A stretch of 64,000 nucleotides of DNA from Bacillota bacterium (GTDB lineage: Bacteria; Bacillota; Clostridia; Saccharofermentanales; DTU023). The position numbers and the translations under genes are program-made. Of the stretch, positions 51,570-59,828 are shown piece by piece. The stretch spans positions 128,790 to 192,789 of the forward strand of contig JAEWER010000019.1 in NCBI GenBank assembly GCA_023389255.1. Reading direction: 5' to 3'. The notes under the pieces are model-generated. The model had not been told where the DNA came from and ran no database searches. It saw only the letters and a program-made list of their open reading frames with translations. Position 1 is the first letter of the stretch; each line of letters starts with the position of its first letter.

Positions 51570-54221
51570 ATGAAACAAATATTCAAGGTAGAAGGTATGA
51601 CCTGTGCGGCCTGTGCTTCTACCGTCAAAAAACAGGTAGATAAAGTAGCAAGTGTCGCCAATGTAGAAGTCAATTTACTCGCCCATCAGATGCAACTTGA
51701 TTTTATCTCTAGCGATAAAACTGAGTCAGAGATTGCGCTAGACGTAGAACAGGCGGTAACAAAGGCTGGTTACAAAGCATCTTGGCAAAATACTTTAGAG
51801 CAGAAAAGAGCGCAAAGCACAAGCCAAGCTAGCAAAACGCCAATCAGTTTTGTTCAGGAGCAAAAGGAACTTAAACATCGTCTCGTTTATTCGCTAGTTT
51901 TCTTATTGGTGCTTATGTTCTTCTCCATGGGTCCAATGTTGGGCTTAACCTTGCCATTTAGTTTGGGCGAAGTGAACTATGCACCAGTTTTGGCTTTGCT
52001 TCAATTTTTGCTGACACTACCCGTCGTTTTCATCAATCGCACAATTTTTGCGCGGGGATTTAAGTCTTTATTTAATTTAACTCCTAACATGGACTCGCTG
52101 ATTGCCGTTGGTTCTGGTGCTGCCTTAGTTTATGGAGTGGTTGTACTAATACAGATGCAAGTTGCTTTGGCAGAGGGTGATGCTAGTAAATTACATCACT
52201 ACGCTCACCAGCTTTATTTTGAGTCGGCGGCTATGATTCTAGCGCTGATTACCTTAGGCAAATTTTTGGAAGCTAGAGCCAAAAATAAAACCAGTGGAGC
52301 GATAGATAAGCTCCTAGCTCTTACACCAGATACGGCACACGTAAAACGAGATGGTCAAGAAATAACTCTCCCTGTAGCAGAAATTGTCAAAGGAGACATC
52401 GTATTGATACGCCCAGGCGATAGAATTCCAGTTGATGGCGAAATTACCAGTGGTAATAGTAGCCTAGATGAAGCAGCGCTGACGGGTGAAAGCATGCCTG
52501 TTTTTAAGCAGGTAGGTGATAAGGTGCATGCTGCTAGCATCAACCAAACCGGCAGTTTTGAAATGGTTACCACTCAAATTGGCGAAGATACTGCTTTAGG
52601 CAAAATCATTCAATTGGTTAGTGAAGCTTCTGTAAGTAAAGCACCGATTTCCCGTATTGCAGATAAAATTGCTGGCATTTTTGTACCTGTAGTTATTGGT
52701 ATTGCAGTAGTCACTTTCTTGTTCTGGTTAGCTAGTGGTGCAGGCTTTGAACAAGCGTTAAATTTTGCTATCTCTGTGTTGGTTATATCTTGTCCTTGTG
52801 CGCTAGGGTTAGCTACACCAGTTGCTATTATGGTAGGTACAGGTCAGGGAGCGCTTAACCACATCATTTATAAATCTGGAGAAGCCTTAGAAATTATCAA
52901 TCGTTGTGACACTATTGTTTTAGATAAGACAGGCACGATAACGGCTGGTAATCCACAAGTGACAGATATTGTGCTAGCTAAAGATTCCAAGCTCAATGAA
53001 AAAGAATTTATCCAAACTTTAGCCAGCCTAGAACAAAAGTCAGAACATCCACTAGCACAAGCTATCCGGAATTATGCACATAAAGGTAATAGTGAACTAT
53101 TTGCGCTTGCCGAATACGAAACTTTACCTGGACAGGGCATTAAAGGCGTAATTGATGCTGATTCTGATATTAAGGCAAAAGTTGGTTTGAAAACTCTTTA
53201 TGCCGGTAATCACGCGCTTTTAGAACAGCGGGGTCTAGCTACTGAAGATTTACTAGATTTAACTAATCAGTTAGCGTACTCAGGCAAAACACCCCTACAC
53301 CTTTTTTCTGAGCAAGAATGGTTAGGAGCGGTAGCGGTTGCAGATACGATCAAAAATACCAGCAAACAAGCAATCGCTGAGCTAAAAAAGCGAGGGTTCA
53401 CAGTCTATATGTTGACTGGTGATCATGAACAGACTGCGAAAGCTATTGCACAGGAAGTTTGCGTTGATCACGTTATTGCAGAAGTTATGCCCGAAGATAA
53501 AGCCACTACCATTCGTCAATTACAGAATGAAAGTAGACGCGTAATCATGGTGGGTGATGGCATCAACGATGCACCTGCTTTGACTTTGGCTGATGTAGGT
53601 ATGGCTATTGCCAATGGCACCGATGTAGCAATAGAAGCTGCTGATGTTGTTTTAATGCGAAGCGATTTACTTGATGTAGTTACAGCTTGTAAATTGAGTC
53701 AACAGACGATTAAAAACATTAAAGAAAATCTGTTCTGGGCGTTTTTCTACAATGTGCTAGGTATACCGATTGCAGCAGGCGTTTTTTATCCGCTTTGGCA
53801 TCTGACGTTAAATCCGATGTTGGCAGCCTTAGCTATGAGTTTGTCATCCCTTTTTGTTGTAAGTAATGCGTTACGACTACGTTACTTCAATGGTGCTAAA
53901 GTAAAGGCCGAAGTAGTAAAAGAATCTCAAGAAATTGAAGTAGCGATCAGAACTATAGCTAGAGCGAAAGTAGAAGATCAAAAGTTTGAGTTAGGAGGAA
54001 CGATGCAAAAGATTTTAACTATCCCAGGTATGATGTGCCAGAACTGTGCTAAGCATGTTAAAAGTGCTTTAGAGAAATTAGAAAATATTACGTCAGTAGA
54101 GATTGACTTAACCAACAAGACCGCTACGCTAGAAATGAGGCAAGAGATCAGCGATCAAGAGTTGACAGAAGCAATCGCTTCCGCTGATTATGAAGTTACA
54201 GAAATTAAAGTCTCTCAATAG
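51570..54221 (+). CDS. copA: Copper-transporting P1B ATPase with N- and C-terminal metal domains
   Basis: 883 residues. An N-terminal HMA domain with C12-A-A-C15, eight helices, the actuator TGES (about 310), the ion-site C408-P-C410, the phosphorylated D452 in DKTGTI, HP in SEHPLAQAI and GDGINDAPAL. Unusually, a second HMA domain (C823-Q-N-C826) forms the last 72 residues. It starts at an in-frame ATG (54003) four bases after AGGAGG, so it may also be made as a free chaperone. CPC with GMTCAAC indicates Cu(I) export. Confidence 0.94.
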   Translation: MKQIFKVEGMTCAACASTVKKQVDKVASVANVEVNLLAHQMQLDFISSDKTESEIALDVEQAVTKAGYKASWQNTLEQKRAQSTSQASKTPISFVQEQKELKHRLVYSLVFLLVLMFFSMGPMLGLTLPFSLGEVNYAPVLALLQFLLTLPVVFINRTIFARGFKSLFNLTPNMDSLIAVGSGAALVYGVVVLIQMQVALAEGDASKLHHYAHQLYFESAAMILALITLGKFLEARAKNKTSGAIDKLLALTPDTAHVKRDGQEITLPVAEIVKGDIVLIRPGDRIPVDGEITSGNSSLDEAALTGESMPVFKQVGDKVHAASINQTGSFEMVTTQIGEDTALGKIIQLVSEASVSKAPISRIADKIAGIFVPVVIGIAVVTFLFWLASGAGFEQALNFAISVLVISCPCALGLATPVAIMVGTGQGALNHIIYKSGEALEIINRCDTIVLDKTGTITAGNPQVTDIVLAKDSKLNEKEFIQTLASLEQKSEHPLAQAIRNYAHKGNSELFALAEYETLPGQGIKGVIDADSDIKAKVGLKTLYAGNHALLEQRGLATEDLLDLTNQLAYSGKTPLHLFSEQEWLGAVAVADTIKNTSKQAIAELKKRGFTVYMLTGDHEQTAKAIAQEVCVDHVIAEVMPEDKATTIRQLQNESRRVIMVGDGINDAPALTLADVGMAIANGTDVAIEAADVVLMRSDLLDVVTACKLSQQTIKNIKENLFWAFFYNVLGIPIAAGVFYPLWHLTLNPMLAALAMSLSSLFVVSNALRLRYFNGAKVKAEVVKESQEIEVAIRTIARAKVEDQKFELGGTMQKILTIPGMMCQNCAKHVKSALEKLENITSVEIDLTNKTATLEMRQEISDQELTEAIASADYEVTEIKVSQ
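54003..54221 (+). CDS. CopZ-like copper chaperone encoded by internal start within copA
   Basis: 72 residues in the same frame as copA: MQKILTIPGMMCQNCAKHV, a complete beta-alpha-beta-beta-alpha-beta HMA fold. A consensus AGGAGG (53993-53998) lies four bases before the ATG, which in copA reads as ELGGT. Either it is translated independently, or copZ was fused to copA and the old ribosome site remains. Spacing is slightly short. Confidence 0.5.
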   Translation: MQKILTIPGMMCQNCAKHVKSALEKLENITSVEIDLTNKTATLEMRQEISDQELTEAIASADYEVTEIKVSQ

Positions 54222-54241
54222 TGAGAGCCAAAGAGGTACTT

Positions 54242-54472
54242 ATGATTACAAAAAAACTATTCCACTCAATTGATGAATTGCAGCTGGTCCAATATTACGC
54301 AACTTTGTCACCCAGTGATGTTGGCTTTCACTCAGAAGATGGTCGCATTATTGTCGATGCCAAGAGTTTTATTGGTCTGTTTGGCTTAAACTTTGCAGAA
54401 CCCATTTTAGTGGTAAGTGAAGATGAGGAATTCCATAAAAAAATTAAAGGAATCGGTGAGACCTTAGAATAG
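54242..54472 (+). CDS. HPr-like small protein lacking the phosphoryl-accepting His
   Basis: 76 residues. The second half (GRIIVDAKSFIGLFGLNFAE followed by PILVVSEDEEF) follows the HPr fold around the regulatory Ser (DAKSFIGLFGL). The N-terminal GLHARPA loop with active His is replaced by SPSDVGFHSED. It cannot be a normal PTS phosphocarrier. AGAGG lies six bases before ATG 54242. It is 21 bases after copA and closes that transcript. Confidence 0.62.
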   Translation: MITKKLFHSIDELQLVQYYATLSPSDVGFHSEDGRIIVDAKSFIGLFGLNFAEPILVVSEDEEFHKKIKGIGETLE

Positions 54473-54496
54473 AACACCATTTCTAAGATAGCTAGC

Positions 54497-54532
54497 AAAA
54501 GGGGCAAAACCGCTGTGTCGAGCCCCTTTTTC
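54497..54532 (+). terminator. Intrinsic terminator after the copA operon
   Basis: 9-bp stem AAAAGGGGC with its complement around a 16-base loop, then T-rich sequence. Confidence 0.8.
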
Positions 54533-54622
54533 TTTTTTTCAATACAAAAAGCTAGCTCAGAATGGATCTGTTAGCTAATAATAAAATAACGTTATAAGTA
54601 ATATTCTTTGTAGGGTACTAGA

Positions 54623-54650
54623 TTGACATTGGAGTTATAGGTACTAAAAT
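54623..54650 (+). promoter_or_regulatory. Promoter of the prd operon
   Basis: Consensus TTGACA, a 16-base spacer and TAAAAT, 79 bases before the prdC start. It is a sigma-A-type pattern; no GG-N10-GC sigma-54 element was noticed between 54533 and 54729. Confidence 0.72.
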
Positions 54651-54729
54651 TTAGTTGTAAACGTTTAGAAAGAGGCGCTATTTTGGTTGTCTTATAAACG
54701 TTAAGGTAAAGGTAAGAAGGAGGTAGCGC

Positions 54730-56049
54730 GTGAAACAAGTTGTCATTCCAACGAAGCAACACGTAGGCGCGCCATGCGAGGCGATTGTATCGCCAGGCCA
54801 CCCAGTTAAGCGCGGGGAGCTAATCGCTAAGCCACAAGGCTTAGGTGCCAATATTCACTCAAGTGTTACTGGTGAAGTTGTAGAAGTAACTCCCGAGCGC
54901 ATCGTGATCGAATATGATCCGCAAACCTTTAATGCATCTGAATTTGTACCGATCGATGAGACGGCAAATAATCTAGAGAAAATTGCTCTGGCAGGCATTG
55001 TAGGTTCAGGTGGTGCAGGTTTCCCAGCACATGTCAAATATGCTAAGCCTGTCGTTGGTGGATACGTTATTGCAAATGCCGCCGAGTGTGAACCGTTGCT
55101 AGAGCACAACATTCATTACATTGAGCAACATGCCGACGAACTTATTAGAGGCATGCACTACTTGCTCGAACTAACCCAAGCAGCTAAAGCCTATATCGCT
55201 ATTAAACCCAAGCATCGTGAAGCGGTGGCTTGTTTGTTTAAAGCTATTCGTGCAGCTAAGTCACCGGTAGAAGTTAAATTACTTCCGGATATGTATCCTG
55301 CTGGTGATGAGCGTGTGGTCATCCGTGAGTTGGTTGGAGTTACTTTAGTTCCTGGTCAATTACCCATCGAAGCTAATTGCATCGTTTCCAATGTAGAAAC
55401 CATCAAAAACATCGTTAGAGCGATTGAGTTGAACAAACCCGTAATCGACAAAGATGTAACAGTTGGTGGCGCAGTGGAACATCACAGCGAAGTTTTCTTT
55501 GATGTGCCCATCGGTACCGCTGTTGGTGAATTAATTGAGTGTGCTGGTGGTGAGGGTAAACAACACGGAGAAATCGTGTTGGGCGGACCGTTTACTGGGC
55601 GCTCAGGTAGCGAAGAGAGCCCTGTAACCAAAACAACGGGTGGTGTTTTAGTAGCTCTGCCCTTCCCGCAAGAGCATCGCAAAATCGGCATTTTATGCTG
55701 TGAGTGTGGTGCGCAGGAAGATCGCTTAAAAGAAGTGGCAGAAGCGATGGGTGGCACCGTGGTAGCGTCCGAACGGTGCAAAAGAATGGTCGAAGTCGGA
55801 GGAAGATACAGATGTGAATTGCCGGGCATTTGCCCAGGTCAGGCACAAACTGTGTTCGCTCTTAAAAAACAAGGTGCGGAGGTGGTGCTAACAGGCACCT
55901 GTCAGGATTGAACGAACACCGTTATCGGTGTCGCTCCTAGGTTAGGAGTTCCTGTTTACCATCATACGGACCACGTTCTCAGAGCGGCTGGCCACAAGTT
56001 ATATCGTAGACTTCCTACTGATAATCAAGAAAATAAAAAAGATAAATAA
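54730..56049 (+). CDS. prdC: PrdC, RnfC-like selenoprotein of proline reductase
   Basis: 439 residues when the in-frame UGA at 55909-55911 is read as selenocysteine (Sec394); without recoding it would stop at 393. The N-terminal SLBB/RnfC-like part has GIVGSGGAGFPAHVKYAK (about 88) and NAAECEPLLEHN. The C-terminal part is Cys-rich (CCECG, about 316) and ends CQD-Sec-TNTV, a CxxU redox pair. The following frame stays open for 45 codons (VIGVAPRLGVPVYHHTDHVL) to TAA. A hairpin starts two bases after the UGA. PrdC is thought to pass electrons from NADH to PrdAB. GTG start after GGAGG. Confidence 0.93.
55913..55933 (+). promoter_or_regulatory. Candidate SECIS hairpin of prdC
   Basis: Directly after the UGA: an 8-bp stem (CG, bulged A, ACACCG against CGGTGTCG) with loop TTAT. 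A second small hairpin CTCCT/AGGAG follows at 55934-55948. Position fits a bacterial SECIS in the coding region. Confidence 0.6.
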
Positions 56050-56060
56050 GGAGGAAGCCC

Positions 56061-57977
56061 ATGTCGATAACAGCTGAAACCGCAAGAGAACATGCAAATG
56101 ATCCAGCCGTACTATGTTGTCGTGCTGAAGGAGGAATCGTAATTGAGGCCTCTAACTTAGAAGATCCAGCCATCTTCCCCGATCTGGAAGATTCAGGTCT
56201 TCTGAACATTCCTGAGAATTGCCTGAAAATTGGTGATGTTTTAGGCAAAACTCTAGTAAAAACAACCGATGCTTTAGTCCCTTTAACCCCCGACTTGCTC
56301 GAGGGCGGTGCAACTGCAAGTGCCGAAGTTAAGGAAGAAAAAGTTGAGGCAACTGAAGAATTGGTACAACCTGCCAGCGAAGTTGCTCCTATGTTGCAAC
56401 AAGCTACAGTTCAAAACGCAGGCTCACAATTCATTTCTATCCACATTGCAGAAGGTAAAGGTATTGATTTGCAAATTCCTTTGACTACCGTAGCAGCTGG
56501 CGCACAAACCGCTCCTGTTGCCGGTGGTGTTGCTCCTGTTGCAACTCAAGCAACAGAAGCACAACAGGGTGCTACCGTTGCTCAAGCAGAAGTGGGTGGA
56601 GCTCGTAAAGTACGTGGTTTTGTACGCAAACATTTCCAAATCAATAAAGTTGAGTTTGGTACTGAGACCAAGATTGAGGGTACAACTTTAACCATCCGTA
56701 CTCCTAAAGAGATTTGTGCAGAGGCAGTTGATGCTGAAGCCCTAGTTAAGAGCTTAGAGCTTGAGATCATTACTCCAGAAGATTACGGTAAATACAGCGA
56801 AACCATCATGGACGTACAACCTATCGCTACCAAAGAAGAAGGTGATATTGGACATGGTGTCACCCGTATCTTAGATGGTGTTGTGTTCTTGTTGACTGGT
56901 ACCGATGAAAATGGCGTGCAAATTGGTGAATTCGGTTCATCTGAAGGTGAATTAGAAAAGAACATCATGTGGGGACGTCCTGGCGCACCTGATAAAGGCG
57001 AGATCTTGATCAAAGCCGAAGTCGTGATCCAAGCTGGCACCAACATGGAGCGTCGTGGTCCTTTGGCCGCTCACAAAGCTGCTGACCACATTGTCGAAGA
57101 AATTCGCCGTGTACTGAAAGAAGTGGATGAGTCATTGGTGGTTGAAACTCAAGAAATCAACCAATATCGTCGCAAAGGTCAACAACGTCTGCTGGTTGTT
57201 AAGGAGATCATGGGTCAAGGTGCTATGCACGATAACTTGATCATGCCTGTTGAACCAGTAGGTACCTTAGGTGCTAAACCCAACGTTGACTTAGGTAACG
57301 TTCCTGTAGTCTTAGCTCCTACCGAAGTCTTAGACGGTGGTATCCACGCTCTGACATGTATCGGTCCTGCTTCAAAAGAAACTTCACGTCACTACTATCG
57401 TGAGCCGTTAGTTTTAGAGGCTTTGAATGATGAAGATGTCGACCTGATCGGTGTTGTCTTAGTCGGTTCACCTCAAGCAAACTCCGATAAGTTCTACGTA
57501 TCAAAGCGTTTAGGTATGTTAGTTGAAGCTATGGATGTTGATGGTGCTATTGTCACCACAGAAGGCTTTGGTAACAACCACGTTGACTTCGCTTCACATA
57601 TTGACGAGATCGGTCGTCGTGGTGTACCCGTAGTTGGCGTCAGCTACTGTGCGGTACAAGGTGCTTTGGTTGTCGGTAATGAACACATGGGTGCTATGGT
57701 TGACAACAACAAATCAATGCAAGGTATCGAAAACGAAATCCTCTGCAACAACACCCTGTGTCCTGAAGACGCTAAACGTGCCATGGCGATGGTCAAAACT
57801 CTGATGAATGGTGGTACCGTAAAGAAACCTGAGCGTAAGTGGAGCCCCAGCGTCAAAGAGAACAACGTTGAAGTAATCGAGAAGACAGACGGCGTCAAGC
57901 TAGAGTTGGTAGATAACGAACAAGTTCTACCCAAGAGCAAGAAACGTCTGGAAATTTACGAGCCAGAGAATAAATAG
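56061..57977 (+). CDS. prdA: D-proline reductase proprotein PrdA
   Basis: 638 residues. MSITAETAREHANDPAVLCC start as in clostridial PrdA, an Ala/Glu-rich linker (about 85-185), then two reductase domains. The pyruvoyl-forming site is Cys433 in HALTCIGPASKETSRHY; cleavage there gives the large N-terminal chain and a small pyruvoyl-capped chain of about 206 residues. The pyruvoyl group binds D-proline so that PrdB's Sec can open the ring to 5-aminovalerate. AAGGAGG lies eight bases before the ATG. Codon use is highly biased, as in fusA and tuf, implying abundance. Confidence 0.96.
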   Translation: MSITAETAREHANDPAVLCCRAEGGIVIEASNLEDPAIFPDLEDSGLLNIPENCLKIGDVLGKTLVKTTDALVPLTPDLLEGGATASAEVKEEKVEATEELVQPASEVAPMLQQATVQNAGSQFISIHIAEGKGIDLQIPLTTVAAGAQTAPVAGGVAPVATQATEAQQGATVAQAEVGGARKVRGFVRKHFQINKVEFGTETKIEGTTLTIRTPKEICAEAVDAEALVKSLELEIITPEDYGKYSETIMDVQPIATKEEGDIGHGVTRILDGVVFLLTGTDENGVQIGEFGSSEGELEKNIMWGRPGAPDKGEILIKAEVVIQAGTNMERRGPLAAHKAADHIVEEIRRVLKEVDESLVVETQEINQYRRKGQQRLLVVKEIMGQGAMHDNLIMPVEPVGTLGAKPNVDLGNVPVVLAPTEVLDGGIHALTCIGPASKETSRHYYREPLVLEALNDEDVDLIGVVLVGSPQANSDKFYVSKRLGMLVEAMDVDGAIVTTEGFGNNHVDFASHIDEIGRRGVPVVGVSYCAVQGALVVGNEHMGAMVDNNKSMQGIENEILCNNTLCPEDAKRAMAMVKTLMNGGTVKKPERKWSPSVKENNVEVIEKTDGVKLELVDNEQVLPKSKKRLEIYEPENK

Positions 57978-58276
57978 TGGATATTGATAAGTTAAGGTAT
58001 TCCTCAACGGAGCGTGTGTTCGAAGGTGTTATTGTCGAGATTGATGACGCCAGTGCCACCATCGACATTAAGGGAAGACTGGGACAGTTTCGCTTTCCCC
58101 GTCGTATGATCTTCTCAGATTATGATCTTAAGATAGGTCAAGAAGTAGCTTTTGTTATGAGTTACCCTGAAGTTTTGAATGAGGAACCGAATCCAGATTA
58201 CTTGGAGGCGATCAAAAACCGTCAAGAGAGACAAAAGCGCATCCAAGAAAAATTTAGAAATACTGAAAGGAGCTAG
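57977..58276 (+). CDS. Small conserved protein of prd operons (CBO2463/CBO2479-type)
   Basis: 99 residues between prdA and prdB, starting with GTG that overlaps the prdA stop by one base. The first about 60 residues form a small beta domain (FEGVIVEIDDASATIDIKGR followed by LGQFRFPRRM); the rest is a charged helix (RQERQKRIQEKF). Proteins like this recur between prdA and prdB in other clostridia; function unknown. Its 3' end carries the AAAGGAG site of prdB. Confidence 0.8.
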   Translation: MDIDKLRYSSTERVFEGVIVEIDDASATIDIKGRLGQFRFPRRMIFSDYDLKIGQEVAFVMSYPEVLNEEPNPDYLEAIKNRQERQKRIQEKFRNTERS

Positions 58277-58279
58277 GAC

Positions 58280-59002
58280 ATGGCCAAAATTTATGAAGGC
58301 TTACAATCGGAAATTTTTGTTCCGATCACCCCGCCAGCAGTTTTCACTCCTGTGACCAAACCCTTGAGTGAAATGCGTGTTGCCATCGCGACAGCCGCTG
58401 GTGTCCATCTGAAATCAGATAAAAGATTTAACCTGGCTGGTGATACCAGCTACCGTGTAATTCCCAGTGATACAGCGCCTGAAGACCTAATGGTCTCTCA
58501 CGGTGGTTACGACAACGGTGATGTTAACAAAGATATCAACTGTATGTTCCCCATCGAGCGTTTACACGAACTTGCAAAGGAAGGCTTCATTAAAGAAGTT
58601 GCTCCTGAGTTCTTCGGTTTCATGGGTGGTGGTGGTAACCAAGAGGTTTTCACCAACGAAACTGGTCCTGAAATTGCCAAAAGATTAAAAGAAGAGGATG
58701 TAGATGCCGTTATCCTCACCGCTGGCTGAGGTACCTGTCATAGAACTGCCGTGATCGTGCAGAGAGCAATTGAATCTATTGGTATCCCCACTATCTTAAT
58801 TGCAGCCTTACCTCCTGTTGTCAGACAGAACGGTAGCCCGAGAGCAGTTGCTCCTCGTGTGCCTATGGGTGCAAATGCTGGTGAGCCTAACAATCCTGAA
58901 CAACAACGTGGCATTTTACATGATACCCTTGAGCAATTGATTAAGATTGATCAAGTAGGTAAGATCGTACCCCTGCCGTACGAATACATTGCACACGTCT
59001 AG
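58280..59002 (+). CDS. prdB: D-proline reductase selenoprotein subunit PrdB
   Basis: 240 residues with Sec150 encoded by UGA at 58727-58729 in VILTAG-Sec-GTCHRTA, the UxxC active site shared with glycine reductase component B. The frame continues without another stop for 90 codons of typical PrdB sequence (ESIGIPTILIAALPPVVRQN, VAPRVPMGANAGEP). The Sec attacks the alpha-C-N bond of D-proline bound to PrdA's pyruvoyl group. GGAG sits seven bases before the ATG. Automatic calling would split it into two frames (58280-58729 and 58751-59002). Confidence 0.96.
58746..58762 (+). promoter_or_regulatory. Candidate SECIS hairpin of prdB
   Basis: Sixteen bases after the Sec UGA: CTGCCG-TGAT-CG-(T)-GCAG, a 6-bp stem with a single bulged U and a 4-base loop. 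Distance and bulge resemble bacterial SECIS elements; the loop sequence is not the fdhF one. Confidence 0.5.
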
Positions 59003-59013
59003 TTTTCTATTAC

Positions 59014-59045
59014 GGCTGGCGCTTGACTGCGCCAGCCTACTTTTT
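59014..59045 (+). terminator. Strong hairpin between prdB and prdD
   Basis: 9-bp perfect stem GGCTGGCGC/GCGCCAGCC with a 6-base loop, then TACTTTTT. It starts 11 bases after the prdB stop. Probably an internal terminator or mRNA-stabilising end that lowers prdDEF expression relative to prdAB. Confidence 0.82.
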
Positions 59046-59062
59046 CAAAAAAGGTTAATAAA

Positions 59063-59815
59063 GTGGATAGAGATACATTAAAGATAAAAAGCTACCATAT
59101 CGGAAACGTTTGCTTTGGCAACAGTGCCTCCTTCCGTGATTTTAAGCAGAAAGGCACTCTACAGATTTTGCAAGAATTTCCGAGCAATGATCCAGACATT
59201 TTATCGGTAGATATTAAGGTGCTTAAGCCAAGTGAAAGACATATCCAAATCAACACGATTATGGATGTAATACCCATTTCAACCAAAGTTTTGGGTAGCT
59301 TAGGCTATGGCACCACGCATACCTTGACAGGTGTCTATTTTATCTTGACAGGTAGAAGCGATACAGGCGAGCAATTCCACTCTTTCGGCTCTTCGGAAGG
59401 ATATCTAGATGAGCAAATGCGCTTTGGTAAATGTGGCACTCCAGGAGAAAATGATCTTTTAATTTTAATGGACATTGTTACTGTTAAAGAGGCTCCATTT
59501 AATCGTGCATTGATGATGAAAGTGTTCGGACATGCCGATGAGTATCTGCAAACTATCCGTGATGAGATGAAACTACTTAGTGGCAGAGATGCAAGCGAAG
59601 TACATGAATATACCCAAAAGCCTTTGACAGGTCAAAAACCTAGAGTTGCGATTGTAAAACAGGTATCGGGACAAGGTGCCATGTATGATCACATGGTTTT
59701 CCCTAAAGAACCCAGTGGTTTTGCAAGTGGTATTTCAATTATTGATGTAAATAATATGCCGGTAGTTTTATCACCCAATGAATTTAGAGATGGCGCTGTA
59801 CGCGCCCTAAACTAG
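59063..59815 (+). CDS. prdD: PrdD, paralogue of the large PrdA chain
   Basis: 250 residues, GTG start eight bases after AAAGG. Segments IMDVIPISTKVLGSLGYGTT, FGSSEGYLDEQMRFG and AIVKQVSGQGAMYDHMVFP parallel PrdA (IMDVQPIATKEEGDIGHGVT, FGSSEGELEKNIMWG, LVVKEIMGQGAMHDNLIMP). It ends FRDGAVRALN, the point where PrdA reads LDGGIHALT just before its cleaved Cys. It thus equals PrdA up to the cleavage bond without the N-terminal extension. Role in the complex unproved. Confidence 0.88.
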   Translation: MDRDTLKIKSYHIGNVCFGNSASFRDFKQKGTLQILQEFPSNDPDILSVDIKVLKPSERHIQINTIMDVIPISTKVLGSLGYGTTHTLTGVYFILTGRSDTGEQFHSFGSSEGYLDEQMRFGKCGTPGENDLLILMDIVTVKEAPFNRALMMKVFGHADEYLQTIRDEMKLLSGRDASEVHEYTQKPLTGQKPRVAIVKQVSGQGAMYDHMVFPKEPSGFASGISIIDVNNMPVVLSPNEFRDGAVRALN

Positions 59816-59828
59816 AAAGGAGTCGCAA

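Noticed and set aside
59014..59045. The hairpin after prdB as a selenocysteine insertion element
   Set aside because: Bacterial SECIS elements lie within tens of bases after the UGA and inside the coding sequence; this one is about 285 bases away, beyond the stop.
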